64,000 nt of DNA from Prorocentrum cordatum (taxonomy: Eukaryota; Sar; Dinophyceae; Prorocentrales; Prorocentraceae): positions 1 through 64,000 of the forward strand of contig CAUYUJ010020535.1 of the NCBI GenBank assembly GCA_963575745.1, read 5' to 3'. Positions within the stretch are counted from its first letter, which is position 1. Every line of letters begins with the position of its first letter. Shown here piece after piece: positions 36,179 to 48,177 of the stretch. Under the pieces are notes generated by a model. It worked only from the letters and a program-made list of their open reading frames with translations. It searched no databases and was not told the origin of the DNA. The position numbers were made by a program, and so were the translations under genes.

Positions 36179-36869
36179 TGGCCGACCCGACCAAAAGAGA
36201 CAATGTGTTAACCTGGGGTCGGTTTTTGAAACTTTGTGCAAGATTTGACAATTCGTTTTCAGAAAACGGATTTTTCTTACATACAGTAAGCTATGGCGCA
36301 CCTGCTGGTAAAATTTTCAGGGCTCTAGGGGCAATATTACTATCAAAAGACTTGCAGGAACCGACTTTGCCCGCAGTACAGTTTGGCAGGTGACGGTGGT
36401 TGGCTTTACTTAACTCGAGCTGTCAGCAATCTACAGACCTCTCACGCACATCAGTCGATGCAGAATGATCTGGCGCGTCACACTGGAAGCTCGAGAGTTC
36501 CTAGAAATGGCTGAGTCAGGAGTTATGATCGAAATACCGTCTCTATGTATGCGTGTTGCGAACGGTGTTTCGATGATAATTCGAGCTGAGTGCATGCTAT
36601 GCATGCCAGGTGCATTCCAATCGGAGCAGCGACATGCGAGACATCGAATGAGCCTCGAGAGTGCCCAAATTGATTAGAATTTTCAAAATCAATGAAACAT
36701 ATCGATTTGTACAATTTTGTATTTTTTGTGTCAGATGATTTTTTACTAATTCATATCGATCTATGGGTGACCGAGAGAGTTCTGGTGCATTTTTGTCGAC
36801 GCAGAATGGTCTCGCGCTCTCACTGAGAGCGCGAGACTTCATATGAATAGCTTCGCTGGGAGTGAGAAC
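36179..36869 (+). repeat. Family B cassette copy 4, interrupted
   Basis: More diverged than copies 1-3. It stops at GGGAGTGAGAACT, exactly the complement of the island's right-hand junction, and is followed by a piece of the island end. Confidence 0.75.
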
Positions 36870-37086
36870 TGAAAAACTGCGTCTGTATAGACATGTCTGA
36901 GGGAGACAGAGAGGGAAGGTAGCAGGGAAGGGAAACAGGGAGGAAAAGCCGGGATGGAGCTTGCTCCCTCCCTCCCAGCCACTTCTCTCCCTCCGTTCCT
37001 CCTCCCTCCGCTCCCTCCCTCCCTCCCTTCTCCCTCCCTCACTGCTTCCTTTCGTCCTGCCTCCCTGCTCTTTCCCTCCCTCCTTG
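36870..37086 (-). mobile_element. 217-bp copy of the island's right end, inverted
   Basis: Reads GAAAAACTGCGTCTGTATAG, then the GAGGGAGACAG and CT-rich stretch, the reverse complement of about 31600-31773 with internal deletions. It replaces about 40 bases of family B sequence (TTGGTCCAGCC ... AACTTTT). Confidence 0.75.
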
Positions 37087-37392
37087 CGGGTGGTTTTGCA
37101 ATTTTTTGAAAGATATTTGACAATTCATTTTGAGAAAGCAGATTTTTCGCACCTTTAAACGACCACGAGGGCCTCTCTCTCTTAGTATGAGCTCTGTAGG
37201 CGCACTTTTACGATCAAAACACTTGGCGGAACCATCTTCATATCGACACGATTTTTTTTGTTTTTTTTTTTTTTTTTGGCAAGAAATGCTTCCAAAAGCT
37301 CTCTCTTCCGACTTCGAGCACTCTTACGCGTGAAATGAGCTCTACGAGGTTCCCGGCGGTGACCAGGTTGACGGTTCACCGCCGGCGCCAGT
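37087..37392 (+). repeat. Family D cassette with type 2 palindrome
   Basis: Body CAATTTTTTGAAAGATATTT through AGCACTCTTACGCGTGAA, then GAGCTCTACGAGGTTCCC and palindrome 37353-37392. Includes a T-rich run at about 37250-37277. Confidence 0.75.
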
Positions 37393-38368
37393 TTTGTTCT
37401 CGAAATTTGACAATTCGTTAGAGCTCTAGTATTTTTTCCCATGATATTCGATCTTATTCCCGCTCGCCATCTTGATCTCAGCTCGATCGGGTAACTTTGA
37501 AGGCCAAAAAGCACACGGGCGGGAACGGCCGTTTCGAGTCATCTTGATACGCGCTGTCGGTTTTCTCAAGATAACTCGAACTTCAGGGCAGCTACAGGGC
37601 TCGTCAGCACAGGTAATGCATTCAGAATGATCAGGCGCGTTCGCCTGTTCAATCCAGAGGTCTGAACTCGATCTGCTAGCCGAGCTAGGGTCGAAAACTT
37701 AATCGTATTATTCGAGTCATTGTAACAGACGCTCTCGGTTTTTCGTACTTAACTCGATCTGTAGGGCATCTACAGAGCTGATAATCACAGAGATCGATTG
37801 GGAACTATCAAGCGCATTCGTCTGTTAAATTAAGAGCTCTGAACTCATCCTGTTTCCCGAGCTAGGTTCGCGACCCTATTGGTATTGTTCGAGTCATCTT
37901 GAGAAGTGCCCTTGGTTTTCTGTGCAGAAATCGTGCTGGGGAGGCTACAGTGCTGCTGGTCACAGAAATCGATTTCGAGATATCAGGCGCGTCCGTTCGT
38001 CGAACCGAGAGCTCGGAACTCGGTCTGCTGCTCGAACGAGATTCGCGAAACTGTTGTATTATTCGAGTCATCCTGAGAGATACTCTCGGTTTTCTGCACT
38101 TAACTCAGGCTCTATGGGGGGGCTGCAGAGCTGGTAATCACACGAATCGATCCGCAGACATCAGACGCGTTCGCCTGTCGGATTCAGAGGTCTGAACTCG
38201 ATTTCATACTCGAGCTCGATTGGAAAACTGTTCGTTTGTTTTGTTGGAGTCATCTCGAGAGGTCAAAACTAGTCGTTCTCGAATTCTTTTCCACAGTATA
38301 TATTGTCAGGAAGCTCTACGAGTCCCCCGGCGGTAAGAAAGGTTGACGGTTTACCGCCGGCGCCCAGT
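37393..38368 (+). repeat. Family A satellite cassette
   Basis: Truncated leader from GTTCTCGAAATTTGAC, four or five 177-bp monomers, T-rich tail, palindrome 38327-38368. Confidence 0.75.
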
Positions 38369-38645
38369 ATATTTAACAATTTATTTTGAGAAAGCAGATT
38401 TTTCGCAGCTGTAGTGGGTTATGGTGCGTTCGCCACTAAAATTCTCAGGCCCATAGATGCAGTATTACTGTCAAAACACTTGGAGGAACCGAGGTTGTAT
38501 AAAAATAGAAAAACACGATTTTTCGAGTTTTTCGTTTCTCGCCTCAGAAGCTTTCTCTATGTGTTCCGACGATCGCTATGCAAGAAAAGAGCTCTATGAG
38601 GTTCTCGGCGGTAACCAGGGTTGACGGTTTACGGCCGGTTCCAGT
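38369..38645 (+). repeat. Family D2 cassette with degenerate palindrome
   Basis: Related to family D at its start (AGAAAGCAGATTTTTCGCA) but different in the middle (GTGGGTTATGGTGCGTTCGC). Palindrome 38605-38645 is imperfect on the right arm (ACGGCCGGTT). Confidence 0.65.
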
Positions 38646-39616
38646 TCCGGCGCGCTGGAGAGCTAGTTCGCAAGAAAAATCTGGACGGAACTTGAACATT
38701 TGGTTTGAACATTCGTTCGAGCTCTAGTATTCTTTCCCGTGATATTCGATCTTATTCCCGCTCGCCATCTCGACCTCAGCTCGATCGGGTAACTTTGAAG
38801 GTCAAAATGCACTCTGGCGGGATCGGCCGTTTCGAGTCATATTGATATGCGCTGACGATTTTATGAACATAACTCGAGCTCTAGGCCAGCTACAGAGCTG
38901 GTAAGCACAGCTAATGCATGCAGAATGATCAGGCACGTTCGCCTGTTGAACCCAGAGGTCTGAACTCGGTCTGTGAGCCGAGCTAGGTCCGCAAATCTGT
39001 CCGTATCATTCGAGTCATCTTGACAGGAACTCTCGGTTTTCTGTACTTAATTCGGGCTGTAAGACAGCTACAGAGCTGATATTTCAGAAACTGATTCAGA
39101 ATCGTCAGTTGCGTTTGTCTGTCGAATCCAGAGCTCTGAACTCGGTCTTCTGCTCGATCTAGAAGCGCGAACTTATTCGTATTGGTCGAGTAATCTTGAG
39201 AAGTGCTCTCGGTTTTCTTCATTGAACTTGCGCTGAGAGGGGGCTACAGTGCTCGTTGTCATATGAATAGATTTTAAAAAATCATGCGCGCCCGCCTGTC
39301 GAATCGAGAACTCGGAAATCGGTCTGCTGCCAGAACTAGGTTCGCGAAACTATTCAATTGTTTGAGTGATCCTGAGAGATGCTGTCGGTTTTCTGCACTG
39401 ACCTCGGGCTGTAGGGGGGCTGCGGTGCTGGTAATGACAGGAGTCGATTCTCAGACATCAGACGCGCCCGCTTGTCGCATTCAGAGGTCAAAAAATATTC
39501 ACTATGAGTCAGAATGTTGGTAGGTGCTGTCGGTTTTCTCAACTGAAGTCGAGCTTGGAAGCTCTACGAGTTCCCCGGCGGTAACCAAGGTTGACGGTTT
39601 ACCGCCGGCGCCCAGT
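38646..39616 (+). repeat. Family A satellite cassette
   Basis: Leader with the GATATTCGATCTTATTCC landmark near 38741, then several monomers, a short tail with TTGGAAGCTCTACGAGTTCC, palindrome 39575-39616. Confidence 0.75.
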
Positions 39617-40615
39617 AACTCGTAGAGCTACCTTTAGCAAGTTATTGCTGGAAGCTAAGCGTAATTGCGGCGCGCTGGAGAGCTAGTTGGCAAGAAAAAT
39701 CTCGACGGACCTTTTGGTGACTTTTGCTCGGTTGATTTTTTTCTCGGAATTCAACAATTCGTTAGAGCTCTAGTATTTTTCCCGTGATATTCGATCTTAT
39801 TCCCGCTCGGCATCTTGATCTCAGCTCGATCGGGTGAATATTACTATCGAAAAGCACTCTGGCGGGATCGGCCGTTTGACGGTTTTCTGAAGATAACTCG
39901 AGCTTGAGGACAGCTACTGGTAAGCACAGCTTATGGATGTAGAATGATCAGCCGCGTTCGCCTGTTGAATCGAGAGGTCTGAACTCGGTCTGTTAGCCGA
40001 GCTAGGTCCCGAAAACTATTCGTATTATTCGAGTCATCTTGACAGGAACTCTCGGTTTTCTGTACTTAACTCGAGCTGCAGGACAGCTACGGAGCTGATA
40101 TTTACAGCAAATGATTCAGAATCATCAGTTGCGTTTGTCTGTCGAATCCAGAGCTCTGAACTCGGTCTGCTGCCCGATCTAGAATCGCGAAACTATTCGT
40201 ATTGGTCGAGTCATCTTGAGAAGTGTTCTCGGTTTTCTTCCCTCAATTCGCGCTGAGGGGGGCTACAGTGCTGGTGGTCACAGGAATCGATTTGCAGACA
40301 TCAGACGCGTTCGCCCGTAGTCCAGAGCTCAGAATTAGGTCTGCGAAACTACTGTATTGTTCGAGTCATCCTGAGAGGTGCTCTCGGTTTTCTGCACTTA
40401 ACTCGGTCTGTGGGGGGGCTGCAGGGCTGGTAATGAGAGGAGTCGATTCGCAGACATCAGACGCGTCTACCTGTCGCATTCAGAGGTCAAAAAATATTCA
40501 CTATAAGTCGGAATGTTGGTAGGTGCTGTCGGTTTTCCCAACTTAAGTCAAGATAGGAAGCTCTACGAGTCTCCCGGCGGTAACCAAGGTTGACGGTTTA
40601 CCGCCGGCGCCCAGT
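39617..40615 (+). repeat. Family A satellite cassette with intact 5' terminal repeat
   Basis: Begins AACTCGTAGAGCTACC immediately after CAGT and ends TAGGAAGCTCTACGAGTCTC plus palindrome 40574-40615. The 12-base core ACTCGTAGAGCT is an exact inverted match, so both ends of a family A unit are visible here. Confidence 0.75.
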
Positions 40616-41986
40616 TCCGGCGCGCTAGTTGGCAAGAAAAATGTCGACGGAACTTACCTCGTAGAGCTCTTCGTCGTCGATGAGCCAGAGGAATTCCGGC
40701 GCGGGGTGGAGCTAGTTGGCCCAGCTGGCCGAGGCGGAGAATGTGACAACTTTTGGGTAGTTTTGCAAATAACTCGTAGAGCTTCCCTTAGCAAGTTATT
40801 GCTGGAAGCTTAAGAGTAATTCCGGGGCGCTGGAGAGCTAGTTGGCAAGAAAAATCTCGACGGACCTTTTGCTGACTTTTGGTCAGTTGAAAATTATGTT
40901 CTCGAAATTTAACAATTTCTTTGAGCTCTAGTATTTTTTCCCGTGATATTCGATCTTATTCCCGCCTGCCATCTTAATCTCAGCTCGATCGGGTACCTTT
41001 TACTGCCAAAAAGCGCTCCGGCGGGATCGGCCGTTTCGAGTCATCTTGATACGCGGTGACGGTTTTCTGAAGATAACTCGAGCTTGAGGGCAGCTACAGA
41101 GCTGATCAGCACAGCTTATGGATTCAGAATGATCAGGCGCGTTCGCCTGTTGAACCGAGAGGTCTGAACTCGGTCTGCTAGCCGAGCTAGGTCCGCAAAT
41201 CTACTCGTGTTATTCGAGTCAGCTTGACAGACGCTCTCGGTTTTCTGTACTTAACTCGAGCTACAGCACAGCTACAGAGCTGCTACGTACAGAATCCGAT
41301 TCAGAAGCATCGATTGCGTTTGTCTGTTGAATCGAGAGCTCTGAACTCGGGCTGCTGCCCGATCTAGAATCGCGAACCTATTCGTATTGTTCGAGTCATC
41401 TTGAGAGATGCTGACTGTTCTCTGCACTCAACTCGGGCTGTAGGGGGCTGCATGGCTGGTAATTACTGGAATCGATTGGGAACATCAGGCGCGTCCGCCT
41501 TCCGAATCCAGAGCTCCGAACTCTGTCCGCTGCACGAACTAGATCCGCAAAACTATTCGTATTGTTCAAGTCATGTTGGGAGGTGCTGTCGGTTTCCTGC
41601 ACTTAACTCGGGCTGTAGGGGGGGGGCTGCAGGGCTGGTAATCACATTAATCGATTCAGAGACATCAGACGCGTCCGCTTGCGGCATGCAGAGGTCTGAT
41701 CTCGGCTTGATACTCGAGCTAGGTTTGCCAAACTGTTCGTATTGTTCGAGTCATCTTGAGAGGTGCTGTCGATTTACGCACGAAGCTCGGGCTGTAGGAG
41801 AGCTACAGAGCTCGTGCAGAAGACAATCCAGAAGCTTCGGAGGCGTTAGGCTGTTGCAACCGAGAGGTCTGAAATTGCTTGGGCTGAAAAACTATTTTTT
41901 CAGTGTATTTACATTATATGTTGTCAGGAAGCTCTACGAGTCCCCCGGCGGTAATAAAGGTTGACGGTTTACCGCCGGCGCCCAGT
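40616..41986 (+). repeat. Family A cassette with composite leader
   Basis: 40616-40770 is a jumble of family A, B and D leader pieces (two starts at CTCGTAGAGCT). A full leader follows, then about five monomers to 41935 and palindrome 41945-41986. Confidence 0.7.
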
Positions 41987-42267
41987 ATTTGAAAGATATT
42001 TGACAATTCATTTTGAGAAAGCAGATTTTTCGCACCTGTAGACAACTCTGAGGGCCTCTGCGTCTTAATATGAGCGCTGAAGGTGCACTTTCACTATCAA
42101 AACACTTGGCGCAACCAACTTTATATCGACATGAAAAAATTGAAGATTCAATTTTTCGAGAAATGCCTCGAGAAGCTCTCTCCTTCGACTCTTAGCACTC
42201 ACGCGTGAAAAGAGCTCTACGAGGTTCCCGGCGGAGACCAGGTTGACGGTTCACCGCCGGTGCCAGT
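41987..42267 (+). repeat. Family D cassette
   Basis: Starts ATTTGAAAGATATTTGAC, ends with a type 2 palindrome 42228-42267 whose left arm has one change (GGCGGAGA). Confidence 0.7.
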
Positions 42268-43465
42268 AATTCCGGAGCGCTGGAGAGCTAGTTGGCTCGA
42301 AAAAAAAGAATTGAACTTTTCACAACTTTTGGTCGGTTGAAAATTTTCTTCTCGAAATGCCTCGTAGAGCTCTGATGGTAGAAGAGCTAGAGGAATTCGG
42401 CGACAGCGTGGAGCTAGTGACTCGTAGAGCTTCCCTAAGCTAGTTGCTGGAAGCTTAAGAGTAATTCCGGCGCGCTGGAAGCTAGTTGGCTCGAAGAAAA
42501 AGAACTGAACTTTTCACAACTTTTGGTCGCTTGAAAATTTTGTTCTCGAAATTCAACAATTCGTTTGTGCTCTAGTATTTTTTCCCGTGATATTCGATCT
42601 TATCCCCGCTCGTCAACTTGATCTCAGCTCGATCGGGCATCTTTTACTGCCAAAAAGCACACTGGCGGGATCGGCCGTTTCGAGTCATCTTGATACGCGT
42701 TGTCGGTATTTTGTACTTAACTCGAGCTGTAGGACAGCTACAGAGCTGGTAAGCACAGCTAATCGATTTAGAATGATTAGGTGCGTTCGCCTGTTGAATC
42801 CAGAGGTCTGAACCCGGTTTGCTAGCCGAGCTAGGTCCGCAAACCTATTCGTATTATTGAAGTCATCTTGACTCGCACTGTCGGTATTCTGAACTTAACT
42901 CGAGATATAGGACAGCTACAGAGCTGGTAAACACGCGTCATCGACTCAGAATCATCAGGCGCGTTCGGCTCTTCCAACCAGAGGTCTGAACTCGGTCTGC
43001 TAGCCGAGCCAGGTCCGCAAACCTATTCGTATTATTCGAATCATCTTGATAGGCGCTCTCGGTTTCCTGTACTTAACTCGAGCTATAGGACAGCTACAGG
43101 GCTGATAGTTACAGAAACCGATTCAGAATCATCAGTCGCGTTTGTCTGTCGAATCCAGAGCTCTGAACTAGGTCTGCTGCGCGATCCAGAATCACGAAAC
43201 TGTTCGTATTCTTCCAGTCATCTTGAGAGCTACTGTCGGCGTTCTGCACTTAACTCGGGCTGTAGGGAGGCTGCAGGGCGGAATCGATTCGGAGACATCA
43301 GACGCGTCCGTCTGTCGCATTCAGAGGTCTGAACTCGGTCTGATACTCGAGTTGGGCTGAACACTATTCGTTCTCTGCAATGTTTTTCGACATTATATGT
43401 TGTCAGGAAGCTCTACGAGTCCCCCGGCGGTAAAAAAGGTTGACGGTTTACCGCCGGCGCCCAGT
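42268..43465 (+). repeat. Family A satellite cassette
   Basis: Leader fragments (42268-42665, including a second start at ACTCGTAGAGCTTCC near 42420), monomers to about 43395, palindrome 43424-43465. Confidence 0.7.
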
Positions 43466-43880
43466 TGGCGAAATGTCGAAAGCGGACGCGATCATACCTT
43501 TCGCGGCCTGGCTCAGCCGATTTTGCAGTTCTAACAATTCGTTTCGGCTGCTATTTGCGCAGAACGAAGCTCGGTATTACAGAAGTTACCTCGCAAATTC
43601 TTAGTTCATTCCGTCGAAAAATTCCCCCGAGCGAAGCCAGGGATCGACTTGACGTTGGCAGTCCAAAAATGCAATTTTCCAGTTTTGCAGAAAATGCCAT
43701 CTGAAGCTATCTGCTTGCACTTCTAGTTCTCTCAGGCGTCTGCTTACACTTCTAGTGCCTCATAGAGCTCTGATGGTAGGAGAGCTAGAGGAATTCGGCG
43801 ACAGGGTGAAGCTAGTTGGCGAAATGTCGAAAAGGGACGCGATCATACCTCGCAGAGCTCTTCGGCATCGATGAGCTAGA
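43466..43880 (+). repeat. Module seen mainly once, GGCGAAATGTCG type
   Basis: About 300 bases not shared with families A, B or D, including AGCGGACGCGATCATACC, repeated in part at about 43817-43850. It ends with leader-like pieces (CTCATAGAGCTCTGATGG). No coding signal recognised. Confidence 0.5.
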
Positions 43881-44243
43881 GGAATTCCGGCGCGGGGTGG
43901 AGCTAGTTGGCCGACCCGACCTTAAGAGACAAAGTGGTGACTTTCGGTCGGTTTAGATCCGAAAGATGTTTGACAATTTATTTTGAGAAACCAGATTTTT
44001 CTCACGTGTAGTGGGTTATGCCGCGTCTCCCAGTTAAATTTTCATGTCTGTAGCTGCAATATTACTATCGAAAGACTTGCAGGAACCGCTTTTGGATGGA
44101 AACCGAAAACTCGTGATTTTTCGATTTTTTCGGCTCTCGCTTTAGAAGCTTCCTTCATCTGTTCCGAGGAGCGCTGTGCAACAAACGAGCTCTACGAGGT
44201 GCCCGGCGGTAACCAGGTTCACGGTTTACCGCCGTTTCCCAGT
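43881..44243 (+). repeat. Family D2 cassette
   Basis: Leader GGCCGACCCGACC then a D2 body (GTGGGTTATGCCGCG), ending GAGCTCTACGAGGTGCCC and a shortened palindrome 44213-44243 whose right arm lacks the last two G. Confidence 0.65.
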
Positions 44244-45131
44244 TCAACAATTCGTTAGAGCTCTAGTATTTTTTCCCGTGATATTCGATCTTATTCCCGC
44301 TCGCCATCTTGATCTCAGCTCGGTCGGGTACCTTGTACTGCCAAAAAGCACACTGACGGGATCGGTCGTTTCGAGTCATCTTAATACGCGTTGTCGGTAT
44401 TTTGTACTTAACTCGAGCTGTAGGGCAGCTACAGAGCTGGTAAGCACAGCTATCGCATTCAGAATTATCAGGCGCGTTCGCCTGTTGAATCCAGAGGTCT
44501 GAACTCGGTCTGCTAGCCGAGCTAGGGTCGCAAACCTATTCGTATTATTAGAGTCATCTTGACCTGTGCTGTCGGTTTTCTCTACTTAACTCGAGCTATG
44601 AGGCAGCTACAGGGCTCATTGTCACAGATATCGATGGGGAATCATCAGGCGCGTTCGTCTATTGAATCGAGAGCTCTGAACTCGGCCTGCTGCCCGAGCT
44701 AGGTTTGCGAAACTATTCGTATTGTTCTGCGCTGTACTGCTACAGTGCTGATCACAGATTCCAGAGCTCGGAACTCGGTCTGCTGCTCGAACTAGGCCCG
44801 CAACGCTATTGTATCATTCGAGTCGATACTGTCGGTTTTCTGCACTTACCTCGGGCTATAGGGGGGCTGCAGGGTTGGGAATCACATGAGTGGGTTCGCA
44901 GACATCAGACGCGCCCGCCTGTCGCATTCAGAGGTCTAAACTCGGTTCGATACTCGCACTGGGTTGCGAAACTGTTTGTTTTTTGGTTAGAGTCATCTGG
45001 AGAGGTCTGAAATCGCTTGGGCTGAAAAACTAATCGTTCTTTGGAGTTTTTTTCCACACTATATACTGTCAGGAAGCTCTACGAGTCCCCCGGCGGTAAC
45101 CAAGGTTGACGGTTTACCGCCGGCGCCCAGT
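44244..45131 (+). repeat. Family A satellite cassette
   Basis: 5'-truncated leader (from TCAACAATTCG), monomers with one shortened unit near 44725, palindrome 45090-45131. Confidence 0.75.
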
Positions 45132-45416
45132 CGAAAAAAAGAGGTGCTGTCGCCTCCCTGCACTTAACTCGGGCTGTAGGGAGGCTGCAGGACCGGCAAT
45201 CACAGGGATCGATTCGGAGACATCAGATGCGTCCGCCTGTCGCATGCAGAGGTCTGAACTCGGTCTGATACTCGAGCTAGGTTTGTCAAACTATTCGTAT
45301 TCTTCGAGACATCTCAACTCGTAGAGCTTCCTTTAGCAAGTTATTGCTGGAAGCTTAAGAGTAATTCCAGAGCGCTGGAGAGCTAGTTGGTAAGAAAAAT
45401 CTCGATGGACCTTTTT
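45132..45416 (+). repeat. Family A fragment and next leader, cut by an insertion
   Basis: One 177-bp monomer (45137-45310), then a fresh start ACTCGTAGAGCTTCC and leader up to GATGGACCTTTTT, where unrelated sequence begins. Confidence 0.65.
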
Positions 45417-45694
45417 CCCGGAGAGCTCGCTGAGAGCTGAAGGGTTTAAGATTAGAAGCCTGACGGTGGTGGTGCCTGCCAGGAGCTCCTCCACGGCGGT
45501 CCACGTTCCTCGCAGCAGCTCCGGTGAACCGGAAACGTGTCCGGGAGAGCTTCCGGCAAGCTTACGCGCGTGACCGCACGCGTGCAGGCACGCATGGAAG
45601 CGTTTCTGCCAGCGCTTCGGCAGCGCTGGAGAGAGCTGCCCGGAGCTCTCCAGGAAAGATTTCCCGTCTCCACAGGCTCTCTTCGCTCTCCGGT
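45417..45694 (+). repeat. Hairpin-rich module, copy 1
   Basis: Starts CCCGGAGAGCTCGCTGAGAG. Clearly related to 48178-48440 (same GGGTTTAAGATTAGAAG and CAGCGCTTCGGCAGCGCTG landmarks). The long inverted repeat seen in the other copy is partly mutated here. It directly precedes a retrotransposon fragment; whether the two inserted together is unknown. Confidence 0.6.
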
Positions 45695-46233
45695 TTTTGA
45701 TCGTTCGTACCGCAGGAGAGTGCACGGTCTACAAAACGATATGAATCAACTGGCGGAGGATTACGACATCAGGTGTGCCACTGTAGGGACGGATCCGTGG
45801 AAGCATATCTACAGAGAGTTCAATTGTGTTGCGGATGAGTTGACTTGGGAGGCGAGGAGGGGAAGGACGGGAAGATGGATTGACTTCAGATATTTACGAC
45901 AACAGAGACATTGTATCAAACGTATCCGTGGAGGATGGGACGGTGGCGTGAGTGTTGAAGGCTCTGCTCTAGGTTGCTATGTGGAGGTCTCATTTGGGGA
46001 CAACCACTGGCGACGAGTTTTCCAGGAGGCTTCTTTACTCCCTCTGGGGGCCACTGTTACAGATAGCGAGCTCACAGCTTGTGAACGCCTGCTCCAAGGT
46101 GTTCGGCAGATTATCTCTGAGATCCTCGGGCCTCCAACCCCAAAGAGGTTGAGAGGGCGTGAGGGACCCTAGGGACTCTGCACGGCTAGGGCGCACGCGC
46201 CCTGTGTAGCCGACCCCAACACCCCAACACCAA
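45695..46233 (+). pseudogene. 3' fragment of a non-LTR retrotransposon (permuted RNase H end)
   Basis: The open frame ends at TAG 46170-46172. Its last ~155 residues align by eye with the C-terminus of the element at 52.7-56.0 kb: DPWKHIYREFNCVADELTWEA (shared DPWK and AD), then WDGG, then SELTACERLLQGV. No reverse transcriptase is present, so this is a 5'-truncated remnant. About 60 bases of 3' untranslated sequence follow, ending in CCCCAACACC repeats, before family A leader resumes at GGTGACTTTTGGTCG. No target duplication is clear. Confidence 0.65.
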
Positions 46234-47218
46234 GTGGTGACTTTTGGTCGATTGAAAATGTTGTTAGCAGATTTCAACAATTCGTTTGAGCTCTAGTATT
46301 TTTTCCCGTCATATTCGATCTCATTCCCGCTCGCCATCTTGATCTCAGCTCGATCGGGTACCTTTTACTGCCAAAAAGCGTCCCGGCGGGAACGGCCGTT
46401 TCGAGTCATCTTGTCACGCGTTGTCGGTATTTTGTACTTAACTCGAGCTGTAGGGCAGCCACAGAGCTGGTAAGCACACCTATCGCATTCAGAAATCGAG
46501 AGGTCTGAACTCGGTCTGCTAGCCGAGCTAGGTCCGCAAACCTATTTGTATTATTCGAGTCATCTTGACAGACGCTCTCGGTTTTCTGTACTTAACTCGA
46601 GCTGTAGGGCAGCTACAGGGCTCATTGTCACAGACATCGATGGGGAATGATCAGTCGCGTTTGTCCATTGAGCCGAGAGCTCTGAACTCGGCCTGCTGTT
46701 CGAGCTAGGTTCGCGAAGCTATTCGTATTGTGCGTATTATCTTGAGAAGTGCTCTAAATTTTCTGCACTCAACTCGTGCTGGGGGAGGGCTACAGTGCTG
46801 CGGTTCACAGATATCGATTTCTACACCTCAGGCGCGTCTGTCGGTCGATTCCAGAGCTCCGAACTCGGTCTGCTGCTCGAACTAGGTTCGCGAAAATATT
46901 CTAGTATTCGAGTCGATACTGTCGGTTTTCTGCGCAGAAACTCGGGCTGTAGCGGGGCTGCAAGGCTGGGAATCACATGAGTGTTTGCAGACATCAGACG
47001 CGCCCGCCTGTCGCATTCAGAGGTCTGAACTCGGTTTGATACTTGAAATGGGTTGCGAAACTGTTTTTTTTTGTTAGAGTCATCTTGAGAGGTCTGAAAT
47101 CGCTTGGGCTGAAAAACTAGTCGTTCTTTGAGTTTTTTTTCCACACTATATACTGTCAGGAAGCTCTTCGAGTCTCTCGGCGGAAAGAAAGGTTGACGGT
47201 CTACCGCCGGCGCCCAGT
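46234..47218 (+). repeat. Family A cassette, right part
   Basis: Leader resumes after the insert; monomers from about 46395; degenerate palindrome 47177-47218 (left arm GGCGGAAA). Confidence 0.7.
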
Positions 47219-48177
47219 GGGAGGTCCTGTCGATTTGCGCACGTAGCTCAGGCTGTAGGAGAGCTAGAGAGCTCGTGGAGAAGACAATCAGAAGCATGGG
47301 AGGCATTTGGCTGTTGTTTCCGAAGATTTTTTTGAAATTGCTTGGGCTGAAAAAGTTGTTTTTAATGTTCTCAGGATGACTCGAACAATGCGAATAGTTT
47401 CGCAGACCTAGTTTGGGCAGCAGGCCGAGTTCCGAGCTCTAGATTCGAAAGGCGAACGCGCCTGATGTCTTCGAATCGATTGCAATGATCACCAGCCATG
47501 CAGCCCCCTAGAGCCCGAGTTAAGCTCAGAGAACCGACAGCATCTCTCAAGATGAGTCGACCAATACGAATAGTTTCGCGATTCTAGATCGGACAGCAGA
47601 CCGAGTCCAGAGCTCTGGGTTCAACAGACAGCGACCACTGGTGATTCTGACCCAGATTCTGTACGTATGAGCTCTGCTGTCCTACAGCTCGAGTTAAGTA
47701 CAGAAAACCGAGAGTTCCTGTCAAGATGACTCGAATAATACAAATAAGTTTGCGGACCTAGCTCGGGCAGCAGACTGAGTTCAGATCTCGAAGTTCAACG
47801 GGCGAACGCGCCCGATCATTCTGAATCGATTAGCTGTGCTTACCAGCTCTGTAGCTGTCCTGAAGCTCGAGTTATCTTGAGAAAACCGACAGCGCGTATC
47901 AAAATGACTCAAAACGGCCGATCCCGCCGCGATGCTTTTCGCAGAAATATTTACCCGATCGAGCTGAGATCAAGATGGCGAGCGGGAATAAGATCGAATA
48001 TGGTCAGAACAAATTCTAGAGCTCTAACGAATTGTTCAATTTCGAGAAGAAAATTTTCAACTGACCAAAAGTCAGCAAAACAGTCCGTCGAGATTTTTCT
48101 TGCCAACTAGCTCTCCAGCGCCCCGGAATTACTCTTAGCTTCCAGCCATAACTTGCTGAGGGCAGCTCTACGAGTTA
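47219..48177 (-). repeat. Short forward satellite piece, then reversed family A array and leader
   Basis: 47219-47365 is forward satellite tail. From 47370 the monomers run reversed to about 47935, then the reversed leader to about 48165 and GCAGCTCTACGAGTTATT. A head-to-head inversion point lies near 47365. Confidence 0.65.

Noticed and set aside
5966-36842. Repeated ~60-130-residue open frames such as the one starting MNCQISFKKLQNHPK
   Set aside because: They recur only because family B DNA recurs on both strands; no start context, domain or selection signal is visible.
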